NCBI GenBank assembly: GCA_030538475.1
Contig: JAUNTX010000001.1
Location: 227,484 to 291,483, forward strand
Length of the DNA: 64,000 bases
Reading direction: 5' to 3'
DNA from: Dermabacter sp.
Lineage (GTDB): Bacteria > Actinomycetota > Actinomycetes > Actinomycetales > Dermabacteraceae
In this document: positions 34,285-48,618 of the stretch, one piece after another
Numbering within the stretch: the stretch's first letter is position 1
How the letters are laid out: the number at the start of each line of letters is the position of its first letter
Program-made: the position numbers and the translations under genes
Notes under the pieces: model-generated
The model's input: the letters and a program-made list of their open reading frames with translations, nothing else
Databases searched by the model: none
Told to the model about the DNA's origin: nothing

Positions 34285-35235
34285 ATGACTGAGAACACCC
34301 ACGCCTGGGGCATCGGCCTGGCCACCCTCGCCGCCGACGGCTCCACCCTGGACACCTGGTACCCCGCGCCCGCGCTCGGTGAAGCGCCGACGGACGCCGC
34401 CTCCGATCCCCTGCACGCCCGGCTGGAGGCCGCCGCGTTCACCGACGAGGCCCGCGGCACGACGCAGAAGGTCGTGGTGCGCGAGATCGCGCTCGCCGAC
34501 GCCCCCGCCGACGCCTCCGATGCCTACCTGCGCCTGCACCTGCTCTCGCACCGCCTCGTGGCACCGAACGGGCAGAACCTCGACGGGCTCTTCGGCGCGC
34601 TCACGAACGTCGTGTGGACCTCCGAGGGGCCGTGCGCGGTCGATGGCTTCGAGGACACCCGCCTCGCGCTCATCGCCGCGGGCCGCCGCCCCACCGTGTT
34701 CAGCGTGGACAAGTTCCCGCGCATGGTGGACTACGTGGTGCCGCGCGGCGTGCGGATCGGCGACGGGGACCGGCTGCGGCTCGGCGCCCACCTGGCCGAC
34801 GGCACCACAGTCATGCACGAAGGCTTCGTCAACTTCAACGCGGGCACGCTCGGCACGTCCATGGTCGAGGGCCGCATCTCCCAGGGTGTCGTGGTCGAGG
34901 ACGGCTCCGACATCGGCGGCGGCGCCTCCACGATGGGCACCCTGTCCGGCGGCGGCACCGAGCGCGTGCGCGTGGGCCAGCGATCGCTCGTGGGCGCCGA
35001 GGCGGGCGTGGGGATCGCGCTCGGCGACGACTGCATCGTCGAGGCCGGCCTCTACGTCACCGCCGGGACGAAGCTCACCCTCATCAGCGGCGAGGAGCGC
35101 ACCACGGTCAAGGCCCGCGAGCTGTCCGGTGTGGACAACCTGCTGTTCCGCCGCAATTCCCTCACGGGCGCCGTCGAGGCCCTTTCCCGCACCGGGAAGC
35201 GGGTGGAGCTCAATAGCGCCCTGCACGCCAACTAG
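34285..35235 (+). CDS. dapD: 2,3,4,5-tetrahydropyridine-2,6-dicarboxylate N-succinyltransferase
   Basis: A 316-residue DapD of the actinobacterial class. The C-terminal half is a left-handed beta helix of hexapeptide repeats ([18 protein letters not shown]). It adds succinate to tetrahydrodipicolinate, the step before DapC and DapE, whose genes are both in this window. TAGGGT at 34273-34278 is six bases from the ATG, with no ribosome site, so the transcript is probably leaderless. Confidence 0.93.
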   Translation: MTENTHAWGIGLATLAADGSTLDTWYPAPALGEAPTDAASDPLHARLEAAAFTDEARGTTQKVVVREIALADAPADASDAYLRLHLLSHRLVAPNGQNLDGLFGALTNVVWTSEGPCAVDGFEDTRLALIAAGRRPTVFSVDKFPRMVDYVVPRGVRIGDGDRLRLGAHLADGTTVMHEGFVNFNAGTLGTSMVEGRISQGVVVEDGSDIGGGASTMGTLSGGGTERVRVGQRSLVGAEAGVGIALGDDCIVEAGLYVTAGTKLTLISGEERTTVKARELSGVDNLLFRRNSLTGAVEALSRTGKRVELNSALHAN

Positions 35236-35256
35236 CGCCCGCACGCAAGGAGTCTC

Positions 35257-36210
35257 ATGGCCCGCGCCCACCCTCACCGCGCGTCAGCGCCGCGGCGGCT
35301 GACCGCGTTCCTCATCCCGCTCGCCCTCATCGCGACGTTCGCGCTCGTGGCGGGCGGGGCGTACTACGCGCTCACGGCGTTCGATTCGGGGCTGCGCACC
35401 GGCACGTGTTCGGCCAGCGGGCTCGATACCTCCCACACGTACTCGACCGAGCAGACCCGCAACGCGGCGATCATCAGCGCCGTCGGCGTGGATCGCCAGC
35501 TGCCGCCGCGCGCCGCCTCGATCGCTCTCGCGACCGCGTATCAGGAATCCAAGCTCGAGAACATCGACTACGGGGACCGCGACTCGGTGGGCCTTTTCCA
35601 GCAGCGGCCCTCGCAGGGCTGGGGCAGCGTCGAGGAGATCATGGACCCCGTGTACGCCTCCACGAAGTTCTACGAGGCGCTCGAGAAGATCGACGGCTAC
35701 GAGAACATGGAGATCACGGTGGCGGCGCAGAAGGTGCAGCGCTCCGCCTATCCCGACGCCTACGCGGATCACGAAGTGGAGGGCCGCCTATTCGCTTCCG
35801 CCCTCACGGGGCAGAGCGCGGGCGAGCTCCAGTGCGATCTGGTGCCCGCGGGCGGCCCCGGCAACCCGGCCGATGTGCAGGCGCTCATCGCCTCCCAGTA
35901 CGCCCGGTTGAGCGAGAGCGGGCGCGTATCGACCGCGCTCGGCTCCGCCGGGGCAGGGGCGCCGGAGGGCGCCGGTGCCACCACCCTCGTCGTCACCGCG
36001 AACGACTCCCCCGAACTGGGGTGGTCGCTCGCGAACTGGGCCGTGGCGCAAGCCGCCGAGCACCACATCGTGGGCGTGGACTACCAGGGGCAGCGGTGGG
36101 ATCGTGCGCGCCAGGCCTCGAACGACGCGACCCAGTGGGCGGGCGACGCGACCGGCGGGGCCGACGCCCAGAGCGACGTCGTGGTCATCTACTTCGCGGG
36201 CACGCAGTAG
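35257..36210 (+). CDS. membrane-anchored lysozyme-like/transglycosylase-fold protein
   Basis: A 317-residue protein with an N-terminal signal anchor (LTAFLIPLALIATFALVAGGAYYAL) and an extracellular domain containing ALATAYQESKLENIDYGDRD followed by SVGLFQQRPSQGWG. The E-S-K-L...GLFQQRP pattern is that of lytic-transglycosylase-like domains, with Glu as the likely catalytic acid. The C-terminal third is different and unrecognised. It follows dapD by 21 bases, SD AAGGAG, and may form an operon. Homologues are often misnamed heavy-metal transporter; cell-wall hydrolysis is inference. Confidence 0.68.
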   Translation: MARAHPHRASAPRRLTAFLIPLALIATFALVAGGAYYALTAFDSGLRTGTCSASGLDTSHTYSTEQTRNAAIISAVGVDRQLPPRAASIALATAYQESKLENIDYGDRDSVGLFQQRPSQGWGSVEEIMDPVYASTKFYEALEKIDGYENMEITVAAQKVQRSAYPDAYADHEVEGRLFASALTGQSAGELQCDLVPAGGPGNPADVQALIASQYARLSESGRVSTALGSAGAGAPEGAGATTLVVTANDSPELGWSLANWAVAQAAEHHIVGVDYQGQRWDRARQASNDATQWAGDATGGADAQSDVVVIYFAGTQ

Positions 36211-36283
36211 CCGCGAGGGGCCCCGTAGGCACGTGCGCACGCGGGCCGGGACGCACTGCCCCGGACCCGTCGGCCAATGGGAC

Positions 36284-37627
36284 CTATTCGCCGCGGCGCG
36301 CCTTGAGTTCTTCGTGCAGGTCCCGCAGCAGGAACTCAGAGGTTCCCGTGCGCTCCGCGAGGCTCACGTAGTCGCGCTGCTCGGCGCCCGTGTAGATCTG
36401 GCGCGGGCGGCCGATCTTCGTCTCGGGATCCTGAATCATCTCGTTCCACTGGGCGATCCAGCCGGGCAGGCGCCCGAGGGCGAACAGCACGGTGAACATC
36501 TTCGTCGGGAACCCGATGGCCTTGTAAATGATGCCCGTGTAGAAATCGACGTTCGGGTAGAGCTTGCGCTCGATGAAGTAATCGTCCTTGAGGGCGATCT
36601 CTTCGAGCCGCATCGCCAGTTCGAGGCGCTCGTCGTGCACGCCGAGCCGCTCGAGCACGGAATCGGCGATCTTCTTGACGAACACGGCGCGCGGATCGTA
36701 GTTCTTATACACGCGGTGGCCGAAGCCCATGAGGCGGATGCCGTCCTCGCGGTTCTTCACCTTTTCCATGAACACGCGCGGGTCGATGTTCTCATCCCGA
36801 ATGTGGTCCAGCATCTCCATGACCGCGGCGTTCGCGCCGCCGTGCGCGGGGCCGCTGAGGGCGCCGACGCCCGCGGAGACCGAGGTGAAAAGGTCCGCCT
36901 GGGCGGAGCCGACGAGCCGCACGGCCGTCGCGGAGCAGTTCTGTTCGTGGTCCGCGTGGATGATGAGCAGCTGTTCGAGGGCTCGCACGATCACCGGGTC
37001 CGCGATGAAGTCCTCCACCGGGAACGCGAACATGAGCCGCAGGAAGTTCTGCACGAGGCTCAGCGAGTTGTCGGGGTACATGAGCGGCTGCCCGTTGGCC
37101 ACCCGGTACGCGTAGGCCGCCATCGTGGGCATCTTGGCCAGGAGCCGCGCCGTGGAAATGCGCACGTGCTCGGGATTGTAGGGGTCCAGATTGTCCTGGT
37201 AGAAGGTGCTGAGCGCGCTCACGCTGCCCTGCAGGACCGCCATCGGGTGCGCGTCGCGCGGGAAGCCGTCGAAGAAACGCTTGAAGTTCTCATCGAGCAG
37301 GGTGCGCCGCTCAACCGAGTTCACGAACTGATCCAGCTGCCCCTTCGTGGGCAGCTCGCCGTGAATGAGCAGGTAGGCCACCTCGAGGTAGCTGGAGTGC
37401 TCCGCGAGCTGCTCGATGGGGTAGCCGCGGTGGCGCAGGATGCCCTTGTCGCCGTCGATGTAGGTGATCGCGGACTTCGTGCTCGCCGTGTTCATGAAGC
37501 CGGGGTCGTAGGTGACCGCGCCGGTTTCCTTGCGCAGCGGCGCAATGTTGATGCCGGGGTTGCCCTCGACCGCCTGCTCCACGGGGAACTCCAGGGCGTG
37601 ATCGCCGTAGGTGAGGTGTGCAGACAT
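36284..37627 (-). CDS. gltA: citrate synthase
   Basis: A 447-residue type I citrate synthase. Catalytic His are in GALSGPAHGGANAAV and GFGHRVYKNYDPRA, and the catalytic Asp in YPNVDFYTG. It condenses acetyl-CoA with oxaloacetate at the entry of the TCA cycle. ATG at 37627 after AAAGGA; a frame open to 37783 is not family-like. A TACAGT -10 at 37737-37742 would give a leader of about 100 bases. Confidence 0.96.
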   Translation of the reverse strand: MSAHLTYGDHALEFPVEQAVEGNPGINIAPLRKETGAVTYDPGFMNTASTKSAITYIDGDKGILRHRGYPIEQLAEHSSYLEVAYLLIHGELPTKGQLDQFVNSVERRTLLDENFKRFFDGFPRDAHPMAVLQGSVSALSTFYQDNLDPYNPEHVRISTARLLAKMPTMAAYAYRVANGQPLMYPDNSLSLVQNFLRLMFAFPVEDFIADPVIVRALEQLLIIHADHEQNCSATAVRLVGSAQADLFTSVSAGVGALSGPAHGGANAAVMEMLDHIRDENIDPRVFMEKVKNREDGIRLMGFGHRVYKNYDPRAVFVKKIADSVLERLGVHDERLELAMRLEEIALKDDYFIERKLYPNVDFYTGIIYKAIGFPTKMFTVLFALGRLPGWIAQWNEMIQDPETKIGRPRQIYTGAEQRDYVSLAERTGTSEFLLRDLHEELKARRGE

Positions 37628-37736
37628 CGTTGTCCTTTCAACAGGCCCGATCCACGGGGACGGGCACGAGTAAAACGGGGCGTGGCCGGGTGGCGCGGCG
37701 GCCCGCGGGGGCCGGGTGGTGCGCTCACCGGGGAAC

Positions 37737-37742
37737 ACTGTA
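37737..37742 (-). promoter_or_regulatory. candidate -10 box of gltA
   Basis: On the minus strand TACAGTGTTC occurs about 110 bases before the gltA ATG. The same ten bases occur upstream of typA at 41973-41982, and a similar TATACAGTG precedes the DUF5679 gene. No good -35 was found. Confidence 0.35.
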
Positions 37743-37879
37743 GCCGACGGCACTGAGCCACCGCCGATCATGGCCTCCGTCACACCCGGAAGCAGGATCG
37801 GCCACGAGGGCGGCGGGACGAGCGGGTCTGGTGGGGTGGGGCGGTCGAGGGGCGCCGTGGTGATCGAGGGCGCGAGGGA

Positions 37880-39031
37880 TCAGCGAGCGGCGTGCAGGCG
37901 GGCGGCCGCGGCGGCGATCCGCTCGTCGGACTCCGTGAGAGCCACGCGCACGTGCGCGCGCCCGGCCTCGCCGTAGAACCGGCCGGGAGCCACGAGGATC
38001 CCGAGGTCCGCGAGAGACTCGACGCTGCGATCCCCGTCCTCGCCGAACGTTGTCCACAGGTAGAGCCCCGCGTCCGACTGCTCGATCCTGCCGCCCGCGG
38101 CCTCGAGCGCGGGCGCGAGCAGGGCGCGCCGGGCGCGATAGACCTCGCGCTGATCAGCCACGGCGTCCATGTGCCCGAGCGCGACACTCATCGCGTGCTG
38201 GATGGGTCCCGGCAGCATGAGCCCGGCCTGCTTGCGGATCGCGGTCAGCTCGCCGATCAGGCGCGCGCACCCGGCCACGAACGCCGCACGGTAGCCCGCG
38301 AGGTTCGACTGCTTGGACAGCGAGTACACGCACAAGAGGTCCGTGAGGTCCCCCCCGTTGACGCGGGGCTCGAGGATCGACGGCACCTCGCGAACGCTCC
38401 ACGGCAGCAGGGCGTAGCACTCGTCGCTCGCGACGATGATGCCCCGCTCGCGCGCCCACGCCACGACGGCGGCCATCTGGTCGGCGCCGAGGACCGCGCC
38501 CGTGGGGTTCGAGGGCGAGTTCAGCCACAGAAGGCGCACGCGGGCGATCACGCCCGGATCGGCGAAGGCCGCATCGCCCACCTCGGCGATGCGTGCGATG
38601 TGCACGGGCACGGGATCGGCGCCCACGAACAGCGCCCCCATCTCGTACGTGGGGTAGGCGATATGGGGGAAGGCGACGGCATCGCCGGGCCCGATCCCGA
38701 GCTGGAACGGGAGGTGGGCCACGAGTTCCTTGGAGCCCACCGTTGGCAGCACGTGGCTGGTATCGAGGGTCTCGGGTGCGCCGCGGTGCTCGCGGGCAAA
38801 CGCCACGAGCGCCTCGCGCAGCTCATCGGTGCCGACGGTCGTGGGGTAGCCGTGGGCATCGGCCGCGTCCGCGAGCGCGCGCTGGATGGGCGCGGGCGTG
38901 GGATCGACGGGGGTGCCGACGGAGAGGTTGACGAGGCCGTCCGGGTGCGCGCTCGCGCGCTGTTTCGCGGTGGCGAGGGAGTCCCACGGGAAGTCGGGCA
39001 GGCGGTCGGCGAGGGGGCGGCGAGAAGTCAC
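37880..39031 (-). CDS. dapC: succinyldiaminopimelate transaminase
   Basis: A 383-residue fold-type I aminotransferase. PLP-site motifs are LWLNSPSNPTGAV, ASDECYALLPW and the Schiff-base lysine in YSLSKQSNLAGYR. Position next to the ferredoxin gene is the conserved actinobacterial dapC locus (Rv1178-Rv1177 order). It transfers the amino group to N-succinyl-2-amino-6-ketopimelate, between DapD and DapE. GTG at 39031 is supported by TAGACT at 39038-39043, six bases upstream (leaderless). Confidence 0.9.
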   Translation of the reverse strand: MTSRRPLADRLPDFPWDSLATAKQRASAHPDGLVNLSVGTPVDPTPAPIQRALADAADAHGYPTTVGTDELREALVAFAREHRGAPETLDTSHVLPTVGSKELVAHLPFQLGIGPGDAVAFPHIAYPTYEMGALFVGADPVPVHIARIAEVGDAAFADPGVIARVRLLWLNSPSNPTGAVLGADQMAAVVAWARERGIIVASDECYALLPWSVREVPSILEPRVNGGDLTDLLCVYSLSKQSNLAGYRAAFVAGCARLIGELTAIRKQAGLMLPGPIQHAMSVALGHMDAVADQREVYRARRALLAPALEAAGGRIEQSDAGLYLWTTFGEDGDRSVESLADLGILVAPGRFYGEAGRAHVRVALTESDERIAAAAARLHAAR

Positions 39032-39109
39032 CGGCCCAGTCTACGGCGCGCTCGCGTGCGTGTGGCGGCCCTGCTCAGAAGGGGCGGCACCGGTCAGTAG
39101 TGGCGCAGA

Positions 39110-39442
39110 TCAGTCGTCGAGCGGGTTCGGCTGCGGGGGCAGCGCGGCGACGACCTCGTGGTCGGTGGGCAGGGCGCCCAGCTTCGCGGCGCCGCCGGGG
39201 CTGCCCAGATCGTCAAAGAACTCGACGTTCGCGCGGTAGTACTCGGACCACTGATCCGGCAGGTCGTCCTCGTAGTAGATCGCTTCGACCGGGCACACGG
39301 GCTCGCACGCGCCGCAATCCACGCACTCATCCGGCTGGATGTAGAGCATGCGGTCGCCTTCGTAAATACAGTCGACCGGGCACTCGTCGACGCAAGCGCG
39401 GTCCTTCACATCAACGCACGGCAGGGCGATGACGTAGGTCAT
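39110..39442 (-). CDS. fdxA: 7Fe ferredoxin
   Basis: A 110-residue bacterial ferredoxin with the 3Fe-4S/4Fe-4S cysteine pattern: [17 protein letters not shown] near the start and [12 protein letters not shown] around residues 40-52. The length and C-terminal tail ([12 protein letters not shown]) match actinobacterial FdxA/FdxC. It carries low-potential electrons. ATG after AAGGA. It is upstream of dapC on the same strand, but dapC has its own start box. Confidence 0.93.
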   Translation of the reverse strand: MTYVIALPCVDVKDRACVDECPVDCIYEGDRMLYIQPDECVDCGACEPVCPVEAIYYEDDLPDQWSEYYRANVEFFDDLGSPGGAAKLGALPTDHEVVAALPPQPNPLDD

Positions 39443-39532
39443 GGGTGAGTCCTTCCGGTGGACACGAGGGAAGTTCTGGCATCTATTGTGTCACCCGGCC
39501 CGGCGGCCGGGTCCAGCGAGGGTACGCGAGCA

Positions 39533-39969
39533 TTACCGCCCGCGCCCGCGCGCGAGGGCGCGGATCTGCCGGGCCCACACGAGGGCAATCGCGAGGCACG
39601 GGATCAGAACGCCCATGATCTGCACGGCCCATCCCTGCCACTGCGCGACGCCCGCGATCTCGCCCGGCATGAGCACGCCGCCGCCCGCGGACGTGCCCGC
39701 GAACAGCATCGACATCGCCGCGAACACGAGCGCGAACACGGCGAGCGGGAGCTTGCGGCCGCTCAGGGCGATGAGCAGCACGCACCCGACGATCTGGAAC
39801 ACGGCGCCGAACAGGAGCCCCCACGGCAGCTCAACGCCGCCGAGGCTCACGCTCATGCGGTGCACCCCGACGAGCACGAAGCCGGAGAGAACGCCGAGGC
39901 CCGCCCCCGAAACCACTTCGACGACGCGCGAGCGTGCCGACGACCGCTCGGGCGCGGGGCTCACGGCAC

Positions 39970-39973
<4 letters not shown>
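39533..39973 (-). CDS. small integral membrane protein downstream of typA
   Basis: A 146-residue protein with four predicted membrane helices (VVSGAGLGVLSGFVLVGVH; LLFGAVFQIVGCVLLIAL; LAVFALVFAAMSMLFAG; VQIMGVLIPCLAIALVWA). I do not recognise a function. Its GTG overlaps the typA stop by four bases (GTGA), so it is translated with typA, and the start is well fixed. Similar short membrane proteins follow typA in some actinobacteria. Confidence 0.7.
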
Positions 39974-41886
<1,913 letters not shown>

Positions 41887-41976
41887 AAGAATGGGGCCTC
41901 ACTGTGGCGGTACGTGTCATGTGCTGTGCCGCCGCCGGGCGCGGCACGCGGACGTGCCAAAAGCGCGCCGCAGAAC

Positions 41977-41982
41977 ACTGTA
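41977..41982 (-). promoter_or_regulatory. candidate -10 box of typA
   Basis: TACAGT within TACAGTGTTC on the minus strand, the same decamer as upstream of gltA. A -35 is not obvious. Confidence 0.35.
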
Positions 41983-42149
41983 TCGCGGCGCCCCAGCTGA
42001 GGGCGGGCCGCGGGGTGTGAGAGTGGCGACTGCCCGCTGGCGACGGGAACGGGAGGTGAGGGCGCGCGCCCCGGGGCTTGGGGGCCGACGGTTCACGCGG
42101 GGGCGTCTCGCGAGGGACGGTTGGCGTGGCCGCGCGCAGGAAAGCACGC

Positions 42150-42155
42150 CACAAT
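42150..42155 (+). promoter_or_regulatory. candidate -10 box for leaderless pgi
   Basis: CACAAT lies six bases before the pgi ATG, at the -12 to -7 position if transcription begins at the start codon. It differs from the TANNNT boxes used by other genes here, so support is weaker. Confidence 0.35.
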
Positions 42156-42161
42156 AGAGGC

Positions 42162-43859
42162 ATGACTGCACATGAGGATGTCACCACTGCCCCGGGCCCG
42201 ATCGATCCCACGACCACCGAGGCGTGGTCGGCCCTCGAGTCTCACGACGCGACCCTTGGCCACACGCTGCGCGAGATGTTCGACGCGCACCCCGGCCGCG
42301 CCGCGGCGCTGAGCTACACGGCGGGCGATCTGTTCGTGGATCTCTCGAAGAACCTCATCGATGAGGAGACCGTGACGCACCTGCTGGATCTGGCGCGTCA
42401 GACCGGCGTGCTGGAGCGCCGCGATGCCATGTTTGCCGGGGCGCACATCAACACCACGGAGGATCGCGCCGTGCTCCACACGGCCCTGCGCCGCCCCGCC
42501 GGTCAGGAGAGCCCGCTCGTGGTCGATGGGCAGAATGTCGATGAGGACGTGCACGAGGTGCTGGGCCGCGTCTACGACTTCGCGACCAAGGTGCGCAGCG
42601 GCCAGTGGCGCGGCGTCACCGGCAAGAAGATCACGACCGTGGTCAACATCGGCATCGGCGGTTCGGACCTGGGCCCCGTCATGATCTACGAGGCCCTGCG
42701 GCCGCTCGCGGACGCGGGCATCGAGGCGCGGTTCATCTCCAACATCGATCCCACCGACGTGGGCGAAACGGTGCGCGACCTCGATCCCGAGACCACGCTC
42801 GTCATCGTCGCCTCGAAGACCTTCACGACCCTGGAGACCATCACGAACGCGCGCCTCGTGCGCGCCTGGCTGCTCGAAGGGTTGCACGCCGCGGGCCTCA
42901 GTGAGTCCGAGGATGCCGAAGCCGTGGCGAAGCACTTCGTCGCGGTGTCCACGGCGCTCGACAAGGTGGCCGAATTCGGGATCGATCCGGACAACGCGTT
43001 CGGGTTCTGGAACTGGGTGGGCGGGCGCTACTCGGTCGATTCGTCGATCGGCACCGCGCTCGCCGTCGCGCTCGGCCCCGAGGTCTTCGCCGAGCTCCTG
43101 GCCGGTTTTCACACGATGGACGAACACTTCCGCACCGCGGAGCCCGAGGCGAACGTTCCGCTCATCATGGGCCTGCTCAACGTGTGGAACGTGAACTTCC
43201 TCGGCGCCGAGACCCATGCGGTCCTGCCCTACAGCCAGTTCCTGCACCGCTTCCCCGCCTACCTCCAGCAGCTCACGATGGAATCCAACGGGAAGTCGGT
43301 GCGCTACGACGGCACCCCCGTCACCACGGATACCGGCGAGATCTTCTGGGGCGAGCCCGGCACGAACGGCCAGCACGCCTTCTACCAGCTCATCCACCAG
43401 GGCACGCGCCTCATCCCGGCGGACTTTATCGCCTTCGCGAACCCCACGTACGCGCTCAAGGACGGCGAGGTGGACGTGCACGAACTGTTCCTCGCGAACT
43501 TCTTCGCCCAGACGAAGGCCCTCGCGTTCGGTAAGACCGCCGAGGAAGTCATCGCCGAAGGCACGACCGGCGCCCTCGTGGCCGCCCGCGTGTTCGAGGG
43601 CGACCGGCCCACCACCTCGATCATGGCGCCCGAACTGACCGCCCACGTGCTCGGCCAGCTCATCTCCCTGTACGAACACATCACGTTCGTTCAGGGCGCC
43701 GTGTGGGGCATCAACAGCTTCGACCAGTGGGGCGTCGAGCTCGGCAAGCAGCTGGCGAAGAAGCTCGAGCCCGCCGTTGCCGGTGACGCCTCCGCCCTCG
43801 CGGGCGAGGATCCCTCCACGACCCAGCTCATCGAGTACTACCGCGCCCACCGCCGCTGA
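42162..43859 (+). CDS. pgi: glucose-6-phosphate isomerase
   Basis: A 565-residue enzyme that interconverts glucose-6-phosphate and fructose-6-phosphate. Signature segments: [42 protein letters not shown] and the C-terminal [14 protein letters not shown]. The ATG at 42162 gives a family-like N terminus. The next gene is phosphofructokinase, the next glycolytic enzyme, with a 92-base gap. Confidence 0.96.
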   Translation: MTAHEDVTTAPGPIDPTTTEAWSALESHDATLGHTLREMFDAHPGRAAALSYTAGDLFVDLSKNLIDEETVTHLLDLARQTGVLERRDAMFAGAHINTTEDRAVLHTALRRPAGQESPLVVDGQNVDEDVHEVLGRVYDFATKVRSGQWRGVTGKKITTVVNIGIGGSDLGPVMIYEALRPLADAGIEARFISNIDPTDVGETVRDLDPETTLVIVASKTFTTLETITNARLVRAWLLEGLHAAGLSESEDAEAVAKHFVAVSTALDKVAEFGIDPDNAFGFWNWVGGRYSVDSSIGTALAVALGPEVFAELLAGFHTMDEHFRTAEPEANVPLIMGLLNVWNVNFLGAETHAVLPYSQFLHRFPAYLQQLTMESNGKSVRYDGTPVTTDTGEIFWGEPGTNGQHAFYQLIHQGTRLIPADFIAFANPTYALKDGEVDVHELFLANFFAQTKALAFGKTAEEVIAEGTTGALVAARVFEGDRPTTSIMAPELTAHVLGQLISLYEHITFVQGAVWGINSFDQWGVELGKQLAKKLEPAVAGDASALAGEDPSTTQLIEYYRAHRR

Positions 43860-43951
43860 CCCTGCCCACCCCGTCGGCGGGCGATCCCCGTCGGCCCCTG
43901 CTCTGCATCGCGCCCCGCGGGACGCACCCACGCAATCGAAAGTGATGTGAC

Positions 43952-44986
43952 ATGAAGGTTGGAATCCTCACCTCTGGCGGCGACTGCCCGGGCCTGAACG
44001 CGGTGATCCGCGGGGCGGTGCTCAAGGGCGACGGCACGTACGAAGACGAATTCGTGGGCTACCTGGACGGCTGGAAGGGTGTGCGCGATAACGAGTTCAT
44101 CCCGATCCCCCGCCGCCTCGTGCGCGGGATCGGCCGTCAGGGCGGCACCATCCTCGGCACCTCCCGGGTGAACCCCTTCCACGCCGACGGCGGTGGGGCC
44201 GAACGCGTGCGCGACGTCATGCAGGACCACGATGTCGATGCCCTTATCGCCATCGGCGGCGACGGCACGCTGTTCACCGCGAATCGCCTGTACGAGGCGG
44301 GCATTCCGGTGGTGGGCGTGCCAAAAACCGTGGACAACGACCTGGATGCCACGGACTATACGTTCGGTTTCAACACCGCGGTCGAGGTGGCCACGGAGAA
44401 CCTGGACCGCCTGCGCATGACCGGCAACAGCCACCATCGGTGCATGGTCGCTGAAGTGATGGGCCGCAGCGTGGGGTGGATCGCCCTGCATTCGGGAATC
44501 GCGGCGGGCGCGCACGTCATCTGCATCCCCGAATACCCGCTGACCATCGACGAGATCTGCGACTACGTGGCGCAGCGCGCCGCCCGCTCGCGCCGCCGCT
44601 CCCCGCTTGTCGTCGTGGCCGAGGGCTACATCCCGAAGGATGCCCCGGCGGACTTCATGGACTACGAGATGGACGAGTTCGGCCGCCCGCGCCTCGGCGG
44701 CGTGGCCCAGCGCCTCGCGCCGTACATCGAGAAGGCCACGGGCATCGAGACCCGCGCGACCGTGCTCGGCCACATTCAGCGCGGCGGCGAACCGACGGCC
44801 TACGACCGCATCCTCGCCACCCGTTTCGGCCTCGCAGCCATCGACCTCATCCACCAGGGCGGGTTTGGCCGCATGGTGTCGCTGCGCGGTACAGACATCG
44901 TCAATGTGCCGCTCACCGAGGCCATCGACAGCGTCAAGAAGGTGCCCGAGTCGCGGTGGGATGAAGTGCGAGTGCTGTTTGGCTGA
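43952..44986 (+). CDS. pfkA: 6-phosphofructokinase
   Basis: A 344-residue group III phosphofructokinase. GILTSGGDCPGLNA binds the nucleotide, AIGGDGTLFTA has Gly at the position where PPi enzymes carry Asp, and PKTVDNDLDATDYTFGF has the Lys found in long-form actinobacterial enzymes. The Gly plus Lys pair suggests ATP as donor. The catalytic TVDND Asp and MVAEVMGR substrate motif are present. It follows pgi in the same direction. Confidence 0.94.
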   Translation: MKVGILTSGGDCPGLNAVIRGAVLKGDGTYEDEFVGYLDGWKGVRDNEFIPIPRRLVRGIGRQGGTILGTSRVNPFHADGGGAERVRDVMQDHDVDALIAIGGDGTLFTANRLYEAGIPVVGVPKTVDNDLDATDYTFGFNTAVEVATENLDRLRMTGNSHHRCMVAEVMGRSVGWIALHSGIAAGAHVICIPEYPLTIDEICDYVAQRAARSRRRSPLVVVAEGYIPKDAPADFMDYEMDEFGRPRLGGVAQRLAPYIEKATGIETRATVLGHIQRGGEPTAYDRILATRFGLAAIDLIHQGGFGRMVSLRGTDIVNVPLTEAIDSVKKVPESRWDEVRVLFG

Positions 44987-45007
44987 TCCGGCCCGGGTGG
45001 GGCGCGC

Positions 45008-45817
45008 GTGATCGCGGCCCTCACCCTCACGCTCGTTGCGGGCCTCGCGACGGCGCTCGGTGGCGCGCTCGGGATCGTGGGCCGCGGCAATAATCCGCGC
45101 GTGCTCGCGGCGGCGCTCGCGCTGGCCGCGGGGGTCATGCTCACGGTCTCCGGGCTCGAGGTGCTGCCCGCCGCGATCCAGGACGCGGGCCTCGTCGGGC
45201 CCGTCCTCGCGGCGGCCTCGGGCGCGGCGCTCGTACTCGGGGCCGACGCCCTGGCCTCGTGGGCAATTCGTCGGCGCTCGCGCAGGCGGGCGCTCGCGGC
45301 CACGGCGGTCACGGAGCCCAGTGCCGATTCGCCGCTCATCGGCAGTGCCGCGGTGCCGCACCGCTCCCACGTGGCCAAGACGGGGATCCTCGCGGCCGTC
45401 GTGCTGGCCGCCCACAACGCCCCCGAGGGATTCGTGACATTCGTGAGCGCGCTCGAGGATCCCGTACTCGCCCTGCCGATCGTGGCGGCCATTGCCATCC
45501 ACAACGTCCCCGAGGGGCTCGCCGTGGCGGTGCCGATCTATCACGCAACCCGCTCCCGCGCGAAGGCGATGGCGGCGGCCACGGCCGCGGGCATGGCCGA
45601 ACCGCTCGGCGCGCTGGGCCTGTACGGGCTGCTCGGGGCGGCCGATCTGCTGCACGAACTCGCGCTCGTCAACGCGGCCGTGGCGGGCATCATGATCACG
45701 ATCAGCGTGCACGCGCTGCTGCCGCTCGCCGTCCGCCTGCAGGGGTGGCGGCTCGCGGCGCTATGGCTCGTGGCGGGCGGTCTCGTGATGGGGATCAGCC
45801 TCTGGGCACTCGGCTAA
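45008..45817 (+). CDS. ZIP-family divalent metal transporter
   Basis: A 269-residue protein with eight likely membrane helices and the two ZIP metal-site motifs HNAPEGFVTFVSAL and HNVPEGLAVAVPIY, as in ZupT. It should import zinc, iron or manganese. A loop between helices 3 and 4 is hydrophilic and basic. GTG at 45008, 21 bases after pfkA, suggests the same transcript. Confidence 0.87.
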   Translation: MIAALTLTLVAGLATALGGALGIVGRGNNPRVLAAALALAAGVMLTVSGLEVLPAAIQDAGLVGPVLAAASGAALVLGADALASWAIRRRSRRRALAATAVTEPSADSPLIGSAAVPHRSHVAKTGILAAVVLAAHNAPEGFVTFVSALEDPVLALPIVAAIAIHNVPEGLAVAVPIYHATRSRAKAMAAATAAGMAEPLGALGLYGLLGAADLLHELALVNAAVAGIMITISVHALLPLAVRLQGWRLAALWLVAGGLVMGISLWALG

Positions 45818-45852
45818 ACCACACCCGTGGCTGGTATCTTTCGAGGGACACT

Positions 45853-48125
<2,273 letters not shown>

Positions 48126-48148
48126 TCACCCGCACCTGATCGCCCGCA

Positions 48149-48186
48149 CGAAGGGGCGCCGCGCCATTCAGGCCGGCGCCCCTTCG
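48149..48186. terminator. symmetrical hairpin between icd and DUF488 genes
   Basis: A 13-bp perfect stem (48149-48161 with 48174-48186, 12-base loop) lies between the convergent genes and overlaps the last codons of the DUF488 gene. There is no T-run on either side, so it may act as a roadblock or mRNA end rather than a classic terminator. Confidence 0.55.
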
Positions 48187-48581
48187 CATGCGAGGAGGTA
48201 GTCGCAAAGGACCACGGCGTTGTTGTGCTCCGTGTCCCGCGCGGAATACAGGAGGTCGAGCGTGCGGGCTCCGGCGGCCCGGGCACGCTCGGCGAGCGCT
48301 TCGGCGCGGCCGTGGGCAGCGAGCTCCTCGCGATACCGCGCGGCGAAATCGGCAAAGCTGAGGCGCCCGTGGTGGAAGTCTTCGCGCAGGTCGGCGCTCG
48401 GCGCCACGTCTTTGGCCCACTCGTCGAAATCGAGATCCTTCTTCGCGACCCCGCGGGGCCACAGGGCATCCACGAGGGCGCGGTAGTGGCCCGCTCCCTC
48501 GTTCACGTCACGCACGTCGTAGCTGCGCACGCACGCGATGTGGAGGACGGCCTCGGGATTCTGGCTGCTCACGTCCGTCAT
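48168..48581 (-). CDS. DUF488 family protein
   Basis: A 137-residue protein with the DUF488 core ALWPRGVAKKDLDFDEWAKD followed by VAPSADLREDFHHGRLSF and a LLYSARDTEHNNAVVL ending. Function unknown; the family is a single small alpha/beta domain. It starts 37 bases after tpx on the same strand, so the two are likely co-transcribed. Confidence 0.85.
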   Translation of the reverse strand: MTDVSSQNPEAVLHIACVRSYDVRDVNEGAGHYRALVDALWPRGVAKKDLDFDEWAKDVAPSADLREDFHHGRLSFADFAARYREELAAHGRAEALAERARAAGARTLDLLYSARDTEHNNAVVLCDYLLACEGAPA

Positions 48582-48618
48582 CGCGCGGGCCTGCCCTCGC
48601 GGGTCATGCCGGCAACTC

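Noticed and set aside
43838-45712. 624-codon minus-strand frame opposite pfkA and the ZIP gene
   Set aside because: His/Arg/Gly-rich shadow of two well-recognised genes on the other strand.
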